Assembly: GCF_030253575.1 (NCBI RefSeq)
Contig: NC_080557.1
Location: 45,522,501-45,586,500, forward strand
Length of the DNA stretch: 64,000 bases
Direction: 5' to 3'
From: Rhododendron vialii
Lineage: Eukaryota > Streptophyta > Magnoliopsida > Ericales > Ericaceae
A program made the position numbers and the translations under genes. Shown in pieces: positions 12,570 through 25,217 of this stretch (position 1 is its first letter; every line of letters starts with the position of its first letter). Below the pieces are notes generated by a model, which did not search any database, was not told where the DNA came from, and was given only the letters and a program-made list of their open reading frames with translations.

Positions 12570-15320
12570 CTAATTGGTGGAGGCCCTGGCCATGATGGTG
12601 TTGAGGTTCATTGGGTGCATGTATTTCTCAGACCCATTCAACATCCGCTGGACGATGTATCTGTTTGCCTTTTCAGCTGGATGGTATGGATCCCAGAACA
12701 CAAAGGAGTTCCTGTTCTGGCAGAGGTTGGATGCTGGGTTGCATATTCCTATCCCATTGTATGGCCCCTGCCCACAACATGCTACTTTTGTTGAAACAAA
12801 ACCTGTTCCATCATAACACAGAAAGAAAAAAAAAGTGAAAAACAGAAGCAGAAAGACCACAGAATTTACTGATTTTGCTAAGCATTGTTATGATAGTTTT
12901 CGCGATAGTCCGATTCATGGCTTCGTCCCCGAATTTCGGTACTGTCACGGCCACATGCATCATTCCGATAGTGTTTTTTGGTGGAGAGATATTGTTCGCA
13001 TGCCGTCATTGTTTTTCCAGAGGAAGATGTTAGCGACTACACCACCACTTGTACGAATACACAACATACCGAAACTCTCTCAATAGGCTTCGCACCAAGT
13101 TACTCTCTATGAGTACTGAATATCGCAACGTATAAATAATTAGGTCTGTCAATGGACCGGATTCGGACGTCTATTGACAGGCCTATGCATACCATAATTG
13201 CGCTTCAGGAAATGATTCAATTACCATAGGCCTGAGGGTTGGCGATGAAGTCCTTGTGCACCTCCATATATGCTTTGACAGAGATGAACACGTCTGAGCC
13301 CAGCTGCTGGTTCAGTCCTTGAACCATGTCGTCCAGTCCAGTGTTGAAAAGCTCAGCAGCCCGTTCGGGTTCCTCCGTGCACTGCCCGTTTCCGATCGCT
13401 TTGGCTAACTCGGCTGGAACACAGCCCAACGGGCCAGTTCCCGTCACCATCACCGTTCGTGCCCCCAACTCATACAGCCTCTGTCACAACCAAAGATCAG
13501 AAAGTCTACGTACAGAACTTTAAAACACAACAATGTCCGAGACCGTTTGATGCACATCCATCGAACTGTCTCGGGTACAATTGTACTGTGCATTGAACGG
13601 TCAAGAAAATGAAGGAATGCAAGTTTTGTTACCAATAGGATCTTCTTATACTCGGAGACAAGGAACTGGCAGAACTCGGGGATGGGGTACTGGAGCCTTC
13701 TGGCGGAGTAAGGTACTAAGAAGTAGTTGTTGACGAAGTCGTTGCCGCCGACCACGATGAGGACCAGGCCTCCGTTAACCAGCTGCCGCGCCTTGCCGGC
13801 TCCGACCACCGCCTTTAGCCGATCTTGGTAGCATTGGAACAGCTCCAATTGGCGTGGGATTCTTATTATGCTTGCCTACCCCAAACGGAAAATTAAGAAT
13901 AAAAACCACCAAAATAGCAAAGAAATTTATTCACTACAGTATATTCAAATTCATTGTACATATGAATGGTAGACGAAAGAGTAATGGTGTACAAATAGAA
14001 TAACGATTCTTGAACCAATTGTCGGGAGACAGACGTACAGTAAGGCCCACTTTATTGACTACTTCAGTCGTTTATCTTGTAGAATCGATAAATCAATCGA
14101 GTGGTATCTTAGATATAATTCGTAGATAGTGATTTAGTTTTTAGTTTATTGTAAAATCGAACCAATCCGGTTCATGCTCACACAATTGATGAGAATCTTG
14201 ATGAGTTAATTAATTGTTTCTAGTCTTCTAGAAGTAAAAGCTCAGAAATTCGGTTCCAGAGTGTTGTTTGTTTTTTCAAAAATACACTTTCCCCTTTGTG
14301 ACAAATCGCAAGGAGGTGGTTGGGTTTTTAATAAATACTATCATTTATTCATGATTCTTTATAATCCTACTCTCTTTTCATCTCATAATTTTTTGTTGTT
14401 TTTTGAAAGTTGTGTTAATTTTTAAATAAAAATAAAACACTTTCGTACATAAGTTTAATTTTTTTCCCAACTACTTTAAAATCTAATTGGTATTTCTAAA
14501 TTGATACAAAAGATTCAAAAAAATATATATGCAAAAAATATATATATATAAACACAATTTCTCAAAAATTAAAAAACTAAAAAATTTGGTGGATCAAGTG
14601 AGTATCAGTATCCCTTGTTTGTATGCAGCATTATTCATGTTATGGCATGCAGATAGGAGTATTTTTATTTGCAACATTTACACAAGCAAAAATGCTATCG
14701 ACACGGATGCCGGTTCTGCACAGATCTGTACACATATTTGACGGTTCTAAAAATATTTGTGTCTCGGACATGCGCCTGGACGTCTATGTCCGTGGCATTG
14801 GCCTTATTCCAAGCCATATGGTTGTTTTAACTTACAAACTGAAATCCGGTGTCGTTTAGGATTCCGATTCCGGCGGAAGCAAAGTTTGCACCAACCAACA
14901 GCTTGGGTCCAGTGAGCTCAGGGCTCAAAATGGGCAATGTAGGCTCCATGCCCAGCTGCTCACCTGCCAAAAAAAAAAATTACACAGGCATTAGTGCAAT
15001 TACTTCAACGAAAATGAAACGAGAAAAAGGGGCGAAATGAATCGATGCTAGTTACTGATGATATCAGGGAGGTTTAAGCCATTGGAGAAGCGGCCAGTGG
15101 GGTGGTGGGTGGGATAATCGATGCCGTAAGGCGGCGAGTCGGCCCGTGCGGTGGTCACCAAGTAGTTGTTGTTGCCGTTGTCGACGAGCGAGTCGCCGAA
15201 CACGAAGAACGCTCGAGCGGACTTGGGTTGTGGTGGTGGGACGACTGTGCTTCCTACCACCACTGCTAGGGCAGCTAGGGCAGCAGCCAAGATGGTGAGG
15301 AAAAATGGACTGGAAGACAT
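12570..15320 (-). CDS. GDSL esterase/lipase, secreted
   Basis: SGNH/GDSL hydrolase of 374 residues from five exons: 15056-15320, 14836-14963, 13633-13875, 13225-13480 and 12570-12802. Family members hydrolyse ester bonds, often of lipids or cell-wall and cuticle compounds; the substrate here is unknown. The N-terminus (MSSSPFF then an Ala/Val-rich stretch) is a signal peptide, so it should enter the secretory pathway. Visible blocks: [13 protein letters not shown] with Ser44, [11 protein letters not shown] with Gly113, [11 protein letters not shown] with Asn176, and FWDPYHP with Asp335 and His338, i.e. a complete SGNH set. I chose the Met at 15320; an in-frame Met at 15365 would put a polar extension ahead of the signal peptide and sits close to the expected transcription start. 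It most resembles Arabidopsis At4g28780-type lipases (from memory). Confidence 0.95.
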
Positions 15321-15402
15321 TGGGGTGACTAATGTGGACACTCCTTTGTAAGTTCTCTCTCTCACTAAGACCTTGAGTTGTTGTGGTGAAGGGCATAGGA
15401 TG

Positions 15403-15410
15403 AATTTATA
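15403..15410 (-). promoter_or_regulatory. Probable TATA box of the GDSL lipase gene
   Basis: Minus strand reads CTCTATAAATTC about 85 bp upstream of the chosen ATG. That spacing leaves a 5' leader of roughly 50-60 nt and supports the start at 15320 over 15365. Confidence 0.6.
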
Positions 15411-15699
15411 GAGGGTACTTGTTACTTTATTATGACAGCAGTACTACAAACACATATAACCGGATACAAATGTGTCTAGAATTGTCCGATATGTATATGG
15501 GACCTATACACATTTGACGGCTCTGAATCTTTGTTTCCCGAGATTTTTTTTTCCTTGTTTGGGAAGGAAGATTAGTGGTTGAAGCCCTATTAATGGCTAA
15601 GCAAGGGTAAGAAAAATCTGGATTTGAACTAGTCTGGGGCTGATAAAAAAAAAAAAAAACCCTGAAAGTCTACACCCACCGAACCCAAAATGCAGTGGT

Positions 15700-15995
15700 C
15701 GGTCACCGCACAGATGATTCAAGCCATTCAATAATTTTAGGAAAAAAAACCTAGTTGGAATCATAGAAAATCAGCTCGATTTGATATGTGTAGGTGCTTG
15801 GATCAAGCTTTTCATCTTTGGAAAACCGGAAAACCAATCTTTCCATTTTTCCCAATTTTCCAAAGATGAGAAACTTGATCCGAGCACATACACATATCGG
15901 ATCGAGCTAATTTCCCGCCAAGCCCACTTAGTTTTTTTTTTTTTTAAACTTATTGAACGGCTCGGATCATCCGTGCGAGGCCCGGATTATGGGTC
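15700..15995. mobile_element. Foldback element I (AAATCAGCTCGATT core)
   Basis: Long inverted arms: cagatgattcaagccattc at the left and the complement of cggatgatccgagccgttc at the right, then the core aaaatcagctcgatttgat and its inverted partner at about 15895-15915. The centre holds a second inverted pair around the word catctttgga. No coding capacity; the exact ends are unclear. Confidence 0.65.
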
Positions 15996-16054
15996 CCACT
16001 TGCGTGTAATCTCCCTTAGAGATCCCCATACCTAATGTAATTCCCAACCGTTCA

Positions 16055-16300
16055 TGTTGTAGGATTCACAAAATAGTATATCCATGCAAAAAAATCAATT
16101 TAATCGGACATTGGTAGGTATATAATAATTGAATTTTGGTTTGTAAAATGGGCGGTTATGGACACTTTAACTTCATTCAAAAACTATTAACAGAACTAGA
16201 TCATTCATTTTATAAACCAAAGTTCAATTATTTGATGTAACTAACGATGTCCAATCAATCTGATTATGTGTGTGACCATACTACTCTGTGAGCTTTACCA
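16055..16300. mobile_element. Foldback MITE-like element
   Basis: Inverted arms of about 60-75 bp: one includes attgaattttggtttgtaaa (16128-16150), the other its complement (16205-16235), with inverted blocks outside them (tcggacattggta and the complement of acgatgtccaat). Ends not resolved. Confidence 0.55.
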
Positions 16301-16429
16301 GATGAACGATTCAGATTATAACAATAAACGAACAATGGGTCCACAATGGCGGTGGAAGAAATCCCATGGTTTTAACCACTAACCGACATAATTTAAACTC
16401 CCACCAATTTTTTATTTATTTTTGGCTAA

Positions 16430-16640
16430 GCAAAAAGGGTGAAGGAGAAGGCGATCGGACATAGCAACCCTCCCCTAGGCGTGACCGCAGGGACTCCAAA
16501 CCCACGACGGATTCCGGAAGGGACTAAAGAGCCATAGTAACTACCGCCCCACCAAGGGCTAGCAGGCCAAAGCCAGACAGAGGAGAAAGACCAAATTCGA
16601 GAGAAGGGCGCCGCTACGGCAATATTGCCGAAAAATACAA
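16430..16640 (-). mobile_element. Possible tRNA-derived SINE remnant
   Basis: On the minus strand the segment begins cccttggtggggcggtag and later has a box-B-like gggtttggagtcc, ending in an A-rich stretch near 16415. This resembles plant SINEs but no target duplication was found. Confidence 0.35.
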
Positions 16641-17367
16641 TTCGACAAGATTAATTTGTAATTCAATCTCATGTAGCCCCAACCAATCAATATAAACCAC
16701 TAGATTATGACGGAGCAATTCATTAATTTTGCTCTTGTTGGTAATGCATGAAGGAGCATTTCAGAGCTGGCCAAGAGCTAATGGAAAAATTAAAAGCCAA
16801 TTCAAAAATTAATTAAGGTTATATATTGGGTATTTAAAGCCAATTAAAAAAAAAATACTCTGTCTTTGAGTTGGCATTTTCTTCTTGATTATAGTGGGTG
16901 TTTAGTGGACCTGTCAAATTAACAATAAATGAGTGCTCATTTAATCAGTGTCATTAATCCCCGAGTTTAATGAATAACCGTATCCTCCTTTAATTAATTC
17001 TTCCTCTTCCGCTAACCAAATCTTTTGTCGTCCAACTAAAGTCTACGCACACACTAAATTGTCACCCTGAGGATTATTTCCGGAATGTAAAATTACTTTC
17101 CCTAAGGTTATTCGCGAGGTTTAAATCTTTCGCCGGTCTTTCTTGTTTGGTTCCCATTTCAGTTTCTAAAATTTGCCTGTTTCGTCATCTGTGTTTTTTG
17201 GTTTCAGTAAACATTTATCAAATTTTCTGCTTATTTTTTACTTTTTGGATGTAAATAGCATGCTTCTATTCGAAAAGCCAGAAAATTTGTTAAAATATAC
17301 GCAAACCTAGAAAGTATATTTATTTTAAAAATATATATCTCAAAACTGACAATCAAATAAGCTTTGC

Positions 17368-17708
17368 GATGGTTGGTAAACAATGCTTACAAACAAACAT
17401 CCACTCATAAGCCCCGATTTATTGTGCAGTAAATATTGCTACAGAAATGCTAGGGACAAAGAAAATTTATTCCGAAACTACCCCGAAAAGATCAACTAGT
17501 GGTTGAAATTCACTTTGATGTGTGTGATACAATCATCAAAGTGATTCTCAACCATTGATTGCTGTTTTCGGAATACTTTCGGGATAAATTTTCTTTGTAC
17601 CTAGCATTCCCCCTTATTTGCTAACAAGCCCTTCTATGGTTGGTAAACTATGCTTACAAACAGACATTCACTCACAAGCCCCGATTTATTGCGCAGTAAA
17701 TATTGCTA
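17368..17708. repeat. 74-bp direct repeat flanking a MITE
   Basis: Copies at 17368-17441 and 17635-17708 share atggttggtaaac, ccccgatttattg and gcagtaaatattgcta, at roughly 90% identity. The MITE at 17446-17608 lies between them. Confidence 0.75.
17446..17608. mobile_element. 163-bp inverted-repeat MITE
   Basis: Ends aatgctagggacaaag and the complement of ctttgtacctagcatt; arms continue with aaatttat, then a central inverted pair (cactttgatg). It sits between two 74-bp direct repeats at 17368-17441 and 17635-17708. Confidence 0.75.
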
Positions 17709-17849
17709 ATTGCTAACCTTTGGCAGTCTCATTATAGCTGTTCCCTCGCGACCGTTAAAGTTCCTTGCAGTAATTCAACAGTGAATATTTAATGCACTTC
17801 TTTTTTTAATAACTCAGATGTTCAGGTCAGCTAACATGTGCCTCGACTT

Positions 17850-18027
17850 ATCCAAAAAGGCCAATCACGCCCACTAGCGAGAAACCCAATTAAAACCGAA
17901 GCAAAACTCCATGTGGGCTAGCCCCAAAAAGTTAAATACACCTAAAAGGTTACAAACCTGACTCCTGAGACTATAGGAGAGCAAACTCCTAAGTTTAAAG
18001 CATCAACCACCAGGCCAATTCTTTAGA
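17850..18027 (-). mobile_element. tRNA-derived SINE-like sequence
   Basis: On the minus strand it starts near 18025 with a box-A-like ggcctggtggttgatg, followed about 50 bp later by a box-B-like ggtttgtaacc. This is the layout of a tRNA-derived SINE head. The tail and target duplication are not clear. Confidence 0.5.
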
Positions 18028-18318
18028 GTTAGTTTAATGCACTTTTAAAGTTCTAATGACACCTTAACCACTTATAAAAACACTTTTACAACAAAAACAG
18101 GGCCTATAATAGAGGGAATGGGATGGAGGGGCCAGTGTTAAGAAGCTATTTGAAATCAAAATAGTACTAAAACAAAAGATTTTGGATACAAGACACTTTT
18201 ACATATTGGCAACAATGCAAACCACAAGAAGGAAATAAGGATAGAGCTATATAAGTTAAGAAATAGCTGCTAAGATAAGAAAAGGTCAAAAAAAAAAAGA
18301 AAGAAAGAAAGAAAAGCC

Positions 18319-21300
18319 TCAGCACACTCTTCCTATCAATTCAACCAGAGCCTCCTGCACAAGCTCTTCCACCAACATCCCTTCTATTTCCTTTCCAATA
18401 TTGTCTATTTCCAAACTCCTCTGCTCAACCCATCCTTTCCCCACCACATCCTTCCTCACCGCCGCATCCACCACCAGGCCGTGGGTGTCCCCACCAACAC
18501 CCGAAAAACACCTCACCTCGGACGGAAACCATTCCTTCATCCAGTCCCGCACCTGATCCACCAATGCGGGTGATGGACCCTCTGATGCCCTTGGACTTGT
18601 TCCTGACCCATACCCTGAAATATCTACCAAAGCTGCATTGACGCAGTCGAATACAAGATTCCGCGTCAATCTCATTTTCCTTCGCTTAGCCTCGTGTATT
18701 ATCTCCTCATTATTGAGGTCAGTATATTTTTCTCTCAATGAGGGGTCCAGTAGGCTTTCAGGCGAATGCCATCTGGGAAAAAAAGAGTCAGATTGCACCT
18801 CACCATCAAGTCCAGCCGCTGATAATAGGGATTGGATGTGGAAGAGCCATTCCTGTTCTTCCACCTCAGGTTCTTGGGAGACCAAAGAGGGTTTTAGTTG
18901 ATATGAAGTGGCAGTCTCCACGCATGAGTCATCCCGTGAAAGAGTCCGGGCAATTGATCCAATGGGTGGGGATTTGTCAATAAGGTTGGATCTGATAGAA
19001 TGAGCAGACAGCTTTGCTCCTGTTTGTTTTTATTGACATGAAAAGAAATTAGACATAGTAGGGGAAGAACCTGGAAGTGAAAAACTTCGAGAACAGATAA
19101 CTTAGAATTTACCATGCTTGTCTGCATTGATGTTGTAGGGTTCTAACTTTACACAGTCATCCTCTAGAAATGGTGGTTCCAAAATTGAGACTGGACTCGG
19201 CTGATCCTGGTTCTCACAGGGGTGTCCAAACACCTCTGACTTTATTAGAAATAATCCTGCCTGTAAAAGTGGGAAGGTTCCGGTTAATGAGTACCATGAA
19301 TTCCTTTAATAGGCACATATACTGGCGCCACAATTACACTGTCATGCTATAGGCATGAATATTGCACCATTCACGATTGCATCGAAAAATGTACCGTAAC
19401 ATATTAAATCACTGGAAAGATAACAAGAGACAATGCGCATCAACCCTGTCTCAGTGTCCTCATTATGCATATTCTACCCTATGCTTATAATCAGTTTCAG
19501 ATCATTTAAGTTCCAATTTTCATGCAGTCTCCCAGACTCCCACAAAATACTCGAAAAGAAGGCATACATAACATAGGCAACGGAAAAATTTGTACCATAC
19601 AAGACACACCAAAGGTCCCTCAAAGGACACACCAAAGGTCACAAAAACATACGACTACCATAAAAACTTGACATACCTCGGGAGACATTGTGGCCTGCTT
19701 TGGCCCCACGCCAACGACATTTGGCAATGATGTTTTGCTTGACGATCCTCGCAAAATCCGCAATGAACCCTCCTCAATCCCACTATCATTAGCACATTGG
19801 GATGCATCATCATGATTGTTTTCAGTGGCGTTTACCACCGTTCCAGCAGATTTTTTAGTTTCAGCTTTGGATTGGGATGCACTAGATTTTTCTTTACTTG
19901 AATTTTTATTCCGCGAGAAGAATAAACTTGAAACTTTCCCTTTGAGGGATGATTTCACATTTCGTTGCTTTGTTACCTCCTTGGCATCTGGCCTACCAAC
20001 TTTAGGATCTGGAACTTCACCATTCAGCCTGCCCCCAAACAAAGTAGAAGATACCGGAAGAGATTTTGACCTCAACAGATTCCGAGGAGAGTTATCCACA
20101 TTTTCATCCTTATTCAACCCACTAGCTGAGCTTGACTTTGATCCCCTTGGTTCCTGTTCTTTATTCATACCCTCTTTCTCAGATCTAACAGACCTCTTAG
20201 TATCAGATAGGGCAAGCATCTCACCCAAAGTACCAGAGCTTCTCCGGGCATGTCTTTGCTCTTGAAAATTTGCATTAGATGCCATCATGGCCCACCTTTC
20301 AGAAAGTCGCCTCTTTGCTTCTCTAGATACAGATGACTCTGGGGAATAAGATGGACGGCTGAAGGAGGAGGATGAATAACGGCTAGCATAGCTATTGATG
20401 TAATCCCATGAATGCCTACAAGTTGGCGATACGACTTCAATGTCGTCATTGTTCCCCACTGCATATCCATTCTCTGATTTAATGGAGGAACTTTCATAAC
20501 CAATACAGTCATTAGAAAACACAGAAGAAAGCAAAGTTTCATCCCTTCGATGTCCACTAAGGTTTTCACGTACTGGCCACCTGGTCTCTTTTGCCTCTTC
20601 TCCTGATTCTTGAGTTTCATCTTCTCGTTCCCTATACAATTCTTGACCGTGTAACACTCCTGAAGAGGAAGGTGGAGGAGACACCACAGACTTAATCTCA
20701 TGAGGCTTCCCAGGGGTAGGCTTTAACACTACTATTCGCGTCGGCGGAGTGGGATTATCATTGACCCGCAAATTGGGAGGACATCCAGGACCGCTTTTGC
20801 CCCAACCAATCAATTGATCCACGTCGGATGCTCTCTTTATCTGCTTCTCATCCTTCTTCCCCAGTCCAGAATTTTTTTTATTATCCACCACCTTTGAAGG
20901 TCTAAGAACAGTGATGCGCTTGGTCTCCAGAGGTGGAGGCAATGACTGAAAATCAGCAAGGAGATGCTGAGAGAATAAGGAGTTTGGTTCCTGCAGAAAC
21001 TTGAGAAAGAAATCTTTGTTAGAACTTAAAACTTCCACTGCATCATGGAATTGTTTGGATTGGTGAAGTTTTTCATCCGTGGATAGGCGTTTTGCTTCAG
21101 TGAACTTTTGACGAACAAGATCCATCTTTTTCTCATTTATGCTCTCACTATGCCGTCCTTTCTGTGGTGACTCTCTTGCATAACATCCTTCCTCTGATTC
21201 CTGCCATATTTCGTATACATCTTTATACTCATTCTCTGATTGACAATGAGGAATCTCCCGTTGCATGTGCATCTCCAACTCATCTTCTTGCGGCCAAAAA

Positions 21301-22877
21301 TCCAAGGGAATGCTCAAATGACTTTGTGAATAGCCTCTTGAATGGCTTCTTTGCACAGCTGAATCAGACCGTTGCTGAGGGAGAGCATCAAGCCCCATTA
21401 ACTTGGCCACTACACAGGGAGGGTTCCGCTTGGACTCCGCCTCTTTTGACATTTCCTGAGCTATGAGCATCTTCATTGGAGTTAAATTTGATTTTTTATT
21501 TGAAGAGCTTCTCCTTATCTCAGACACTATCTGCATGCCATTCATAAAGACGACCATCAGAGTAATCTTACATTGTGATGACTCATAATTCAAATCTCAA
21601 TTTTGCAGAGACATTCTGCATGGAATTCAGTCGGCCATGAACCATTACTTCAATCACTTCTCAATGAAATTAAAATTTTACCTCTTTATCCTCTATTGGA
21701 TCAACAATAGGACTCATCCTAACTGCATCTGATCGGCCCACTGACAGTGAAGGACCTGGCAATCAACAATTACCTGGTCAACAAGTAGGCTATAGAAATT
21801 TATAAGTACAAACGTCCAGGTAAATGAAGAAGTTTCGTAGTATCGTTTGGGTCGGAGAAACTCATCCCTTAAAATACTCCCTCCGTCCCATTTTCAATGT
21901 CCATTTTTGAATTGCGTGACATTTTTTAATTGCTTATATCTTTCAATCTATAATGTTTTTCATAATTTTGAAAACTTTGTATTATAAAACTAATCGAGAT
22001 CTATCAAACAAGATCCATATTGAATATTTTTCAAGATCTGCACTAAAAGATATAGTCATATAGGCAAAAGACATAAAAGAGACAAACAGAATAATGAACA
22101 ATGAAAATGGGACAAAGGGACTAACATTTTAGTAGCAAAACAGGTTAAGCATTTTCCCAAATTGGTAACCAACATCAAGCTGAAAGAACATGAAACTTAA
22201 TGATAAAACCAAACAATACTTCTAGATGGTGATTCAGCTTAATGGTGATTACCTTCTAGCTATGAACAGTTTCACTTATGCTTTTTCTGCTCTGTCCATT
22301 CTGAGTTTAAATTTCTTAAAGTTGAGGCTGGAAATAGATATTAACAAAAGCAGACTGAAAACTTCAATAGGCAATTTTTTAACTTTCGACCTGACATATG
22401 GCATTCTTGTAAGGCATAGCCAAACGCTGTATTACAGCCAAGCTAAATTAACTTAGACATTTTCTATCTCAAAGCCTCTAACTTGAACAGACAAACTAAC
22501 AGGCAAAAACATGTCCACTAGGAGCTGGAATCCAGATTGGCAACCTATCAATCAACTGCCAAGCAGGGGATAAAATAGCCAATAAGAAATTTTGTAAGCA
22601 GTAATTTTCTTTTTACATCATCTCACTCCAATCTCATAATAGTGACTTTGTTGAACAATCAACGAAACTGGACTTAACAGTATCTTTTAAAGTTGAGAAG
22701 AATGAAGTAACTTGAAAATGATCAGCACAGGAAATCACCATCATGATGTGGTTTTTCTGTGAGAAACCTGTTTTCTTCTAGACTCGTATTCAAATCCAAG
22801 AGGTTCACCATTCTTCCCAAGCATCGAGGAAAAGTTTTCTCAAGATTGCGAGGCTTGCTGGTCCGAGCCCCATTCAT
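18319..22877 (-). CDS. TRM-type protein with DUF3741 and DUF4378 (TRM20/21-like)
   Basis: Member of the plant TON1-recruiting-motif superfamily, which in known cases links TON1 and PP2A to cortical microtubules; this gene's own role is not shown. Coding exons 22739-22877, 21682-21755, 19677-21530, 19113-19260 and 18319-19019 give 971 residues. Visible: FPRCLGRMVNLLDL near residues 16-29, VVAKLMGLDAL at about 111-121 (the VARLMGL motif of DUF3741), REAKRRLSERWAMM near 473-486, and a C-terminal DUF4378 from EEQEWLFHIQ (about 793) to the end. The long middle is Ser/Lys/Glu-rich and probably disordered. The start (MNGARTSKPRN) matches related proteins and follows an apparent acceptor, so a 5'UTR intron is likely. 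Related to Arabidopsis At4g28760 from memory; the exact TRM number is uncertain. Confidence 0.9.
21877..22121. mobile_element. Stowaway MITE in TRM intron 1
   Basis: A 245-bp element with ends ctccctccgtccc and the complement of gtccctttgtccc, each flanked by TA (21875-21876 and 22122-22123). It contains the shared internal motif gatctatcaaacaagatcc. Confidence 0.88.
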
Positions 22878-23970
22878 TTCAACACCTGAGATTGCATGCC
22901 TCAAAATATTCAGCCTGTTATATTCTTTCCGAAAAAAATAGAAACACAAGCAATTCAAAATTTTAGCCAACAAGAAACAAAGAAAGAAGCATAGGCCAGA
23001 ACCAGAATTTGAGTTGAAGCAAGCAATGGGGTGGGGAAATTGAGAAGGAATGACACCTGAAATAAATATAAGCAAGTTGCACGTATGGACCTTTTTACGC
23101 AACAAATCACACTAACTTCCAGTCCCAGAATAACCAAAGTAGGACGATCAACTATGTCCCACCACCCCAATGAGCTTCAACCTACAACCTCGAATCAATG
23201 GAAATCACCCACGAAAGCGAGCCCATGGCTCATATCTTTAACTCATTCACCAAAAGCAAGCCCTTTTTCAGAGAAAGCAAGGAAAGCCCCCCCTTCACAC
23301 ACCAAAAATCCCTTAACTCGCAAAATCTTCGAATTTATCCGGAAATTGTAAGAGTAGTTTTGTGTGTTGGGAATGGGAGATATAGTGGGGACAGTTCTAA
23401 TGCTTAAAGAGAAACCGCATTAGAGAACTATACTACACATCAGGATAAACCACCTTAGAGATGTGTTTACGTGATGTTAAGCTTTGCCTTTGTGGATTGT
23501 GACCTGTTGTTTATTTATTCTCTCTTACAAGTGTATTGTTGGATGTCGTTTTTGATCTTTGCTCTTTCTTTCGTATCATGTTGGTGCTTTATCTTGGAAT
23601 TGTATGAGGCATGGATGTCCTACCTCAGATAGAGATTGGTATGATAGTTTGTGTTGCATCCTAAGATACATTCATTGAGCTCCTTTGTAAACTCTCTTTT
23701 TCGTTCCATTCCACTCGTCTTTGCTTAACAGAAAAAACCTCAAATTACCTTTCTCTGAGCTCCTAAGCAACATAAGGTTCCCAATCACCACTTAGAAAAA
23801 GAAAGAGAGTCAGAGAGAGAGCCGTTGGATTAACAGGTCAACCATTAGCACTCTGTACCAAAAGTAAAACGCCTTAATTTATCAGACAAGCCAGAGTAAA
23901 ATGCCTTAAAAGACAAGACTACTGTGTCAATTGGTTATTGGTCATGATGTTATATTCACATGAAAGCATA

Positions 23971-24242
23971 CATCAAGCAATGTAGTCTCGAGTCTCAATT
24001 GATCAATTAGTGCTGGCTACGTGGATTCGTTTTCTCCATTAAGCTCTGTCGAAGACATTGTCTTCCATGATAACAAATCTGTGACAACAAGAAATCTAGT
24101 TCTTTTCGAACTACATCAAGTGATTTAGTCTTGAGTCTCAATTGATCAATTAGTGTGGGCTACGTGGATCCATTTTCTCCATTAAGCTCTGTCAAAGACA
24201 TCTCATTCCTCGATAACAAGAAACCTAGTTCTTTTCAAACTA
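23971..24242. repeat. Tandem duplication of about 130-143 bp
   Basis: Unit 1 is 23971-24113 and unit 2 is 24114-24242, with the first bases of a third unit (catcaagtgata) at 24243. Shared stretches include gagtctcaattgatcaatta and gttctccattaagctctgtc-like sequence. It lies in the probable 5'UTR intron of the TRM gene. Confidence 0.8.
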
Positions 24243-24659
24243 CATCAAGTGATATCCACACACACACAAAAAGTAAACATTAAATATCAAGTGGTCACGT
24301 CGCGCCTCCTGAACCGTGTACGGGTATCAAACAAGCTACATTGAGGCGAATTGAAACCAAACAATCAGATTCACAAACAACACGCATATTCAAGCCATTA
24401 ACCTAACGAAAAAGCAATAAATTAATGTTCATAGTAACGAATCAACGACTGACAGGTGGCAAATTAAGGTCAAACTCGAGATTCGAGACGTAGTAAGGAA
24501 AAACAGGCTGAAATTGAAGTAAATCACTGATATTCAGAGCTAAACAATGCAGAAATCAACACAAAGAAGAATCTATATCCAGCTCACGTCTTTGCAGAAG
24601 AATCGATACGCTTCTCAGCCTAAGGCAGAGACAGAACCAGATACGGTTACCGACGAAAA

Positions 24660-24724
24660 AACGAGATCAAAAGCTGATGTCGAAAAGAGTGAAAAGCGAG
24701 AGAATGCGGCGAAAGACTTCACGA

Positions 24725-24779
<55 letters not shown>

Positions 24780-24990
24780 GAGAGGGGACCTTTGGGAGGA
24801 GAGAGGAGGAGATCAGCGTCGTGGCTGAGATGATGCGCCGGAATGTGACATACCGGCGGACAATGTGGGCGGAGATTCGGCGTGAAACGTGGCCGAGAGA
24901 GGAGCAGCCAAATTGGTCGTCTTCTTCTTCTTCTTCTCTCTCTCTCTAGCCACCGACTGTGTCGGAATTGATTGAGAGTTTGTTTGTTTA
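24660..24990 (-). other. Inferred non-coding first exon and promoter-proximal region of the TRM gene
   Basis: Inference only. On the minus strand this is pyrimidine/GAA-rich leader-like DNA containing a (CT)n run at 24727-24775 and an AGAAGAAGAAG tract near 24920. A GTAACC donor near 24650 could splice to the acceptor just before the TRM start codon (22887). Transcript evidence is needed to fix the ends. Confidence 0.4.
24727..24775. repeat. (GA)n microsatellite
   Basis: About 24 GA dinucleotides, within the inferred 5' leader of the TRM gene (CT on the coding strand). Confidence 0.9.
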
Positions 24991-25099
24991 TTCTGGTTGG
25001 TATATTAGTACTATCGGTTTTAGACACAAGCTATCATCATCGAGATTGGAGTGTGAAAAAAAATAAAGAAAAAGATTGACAAAATATTGGATGGTGACT

Positions 25100-25217
25100 A
25101 CACTGCCTAGGGTTTAACCGAGCCGAGCCGAGCTTTGTTGAGTTTGAGTTCGGCTCGTTTAGTAAACGAGTCAAAATCACAAGTTCGAGCCTGTTAACAT
25201 AATATTGAAAAATATTA
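25100..25217. repeat. GAGCCGAGC-type dispersed repeat, left part
   Basis: Contains ccgagccgagccgagctt and ggctcgtttagtaaacgag. Related words reappear right of the TRIM element (25870-25975) and at 26540-26650 and 28070-28300, so the TRIM probably interrupts an older repeat of this type. Confidence 0.5.

Noticed and set aside
13142..13184. 43-bp imperfect palindrome in GDSL intron 4
   Set aside because: A small hairpin (aggtctgtcaatgg and its complement) without duplication or known role; too little to call an element.
15048..15365. Upstream in-frame Met of the GDSL gene at 15365
   Set aside because: It would place a polar 15-residue extension before the signal peptide and lies very near the expected transcription start.
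19816..20265. 149-codon plus-strand open frame
   Set aside because: Lies opposite the large TRM exon; its composition mirrors the Ser/Lys-rich coding strand.
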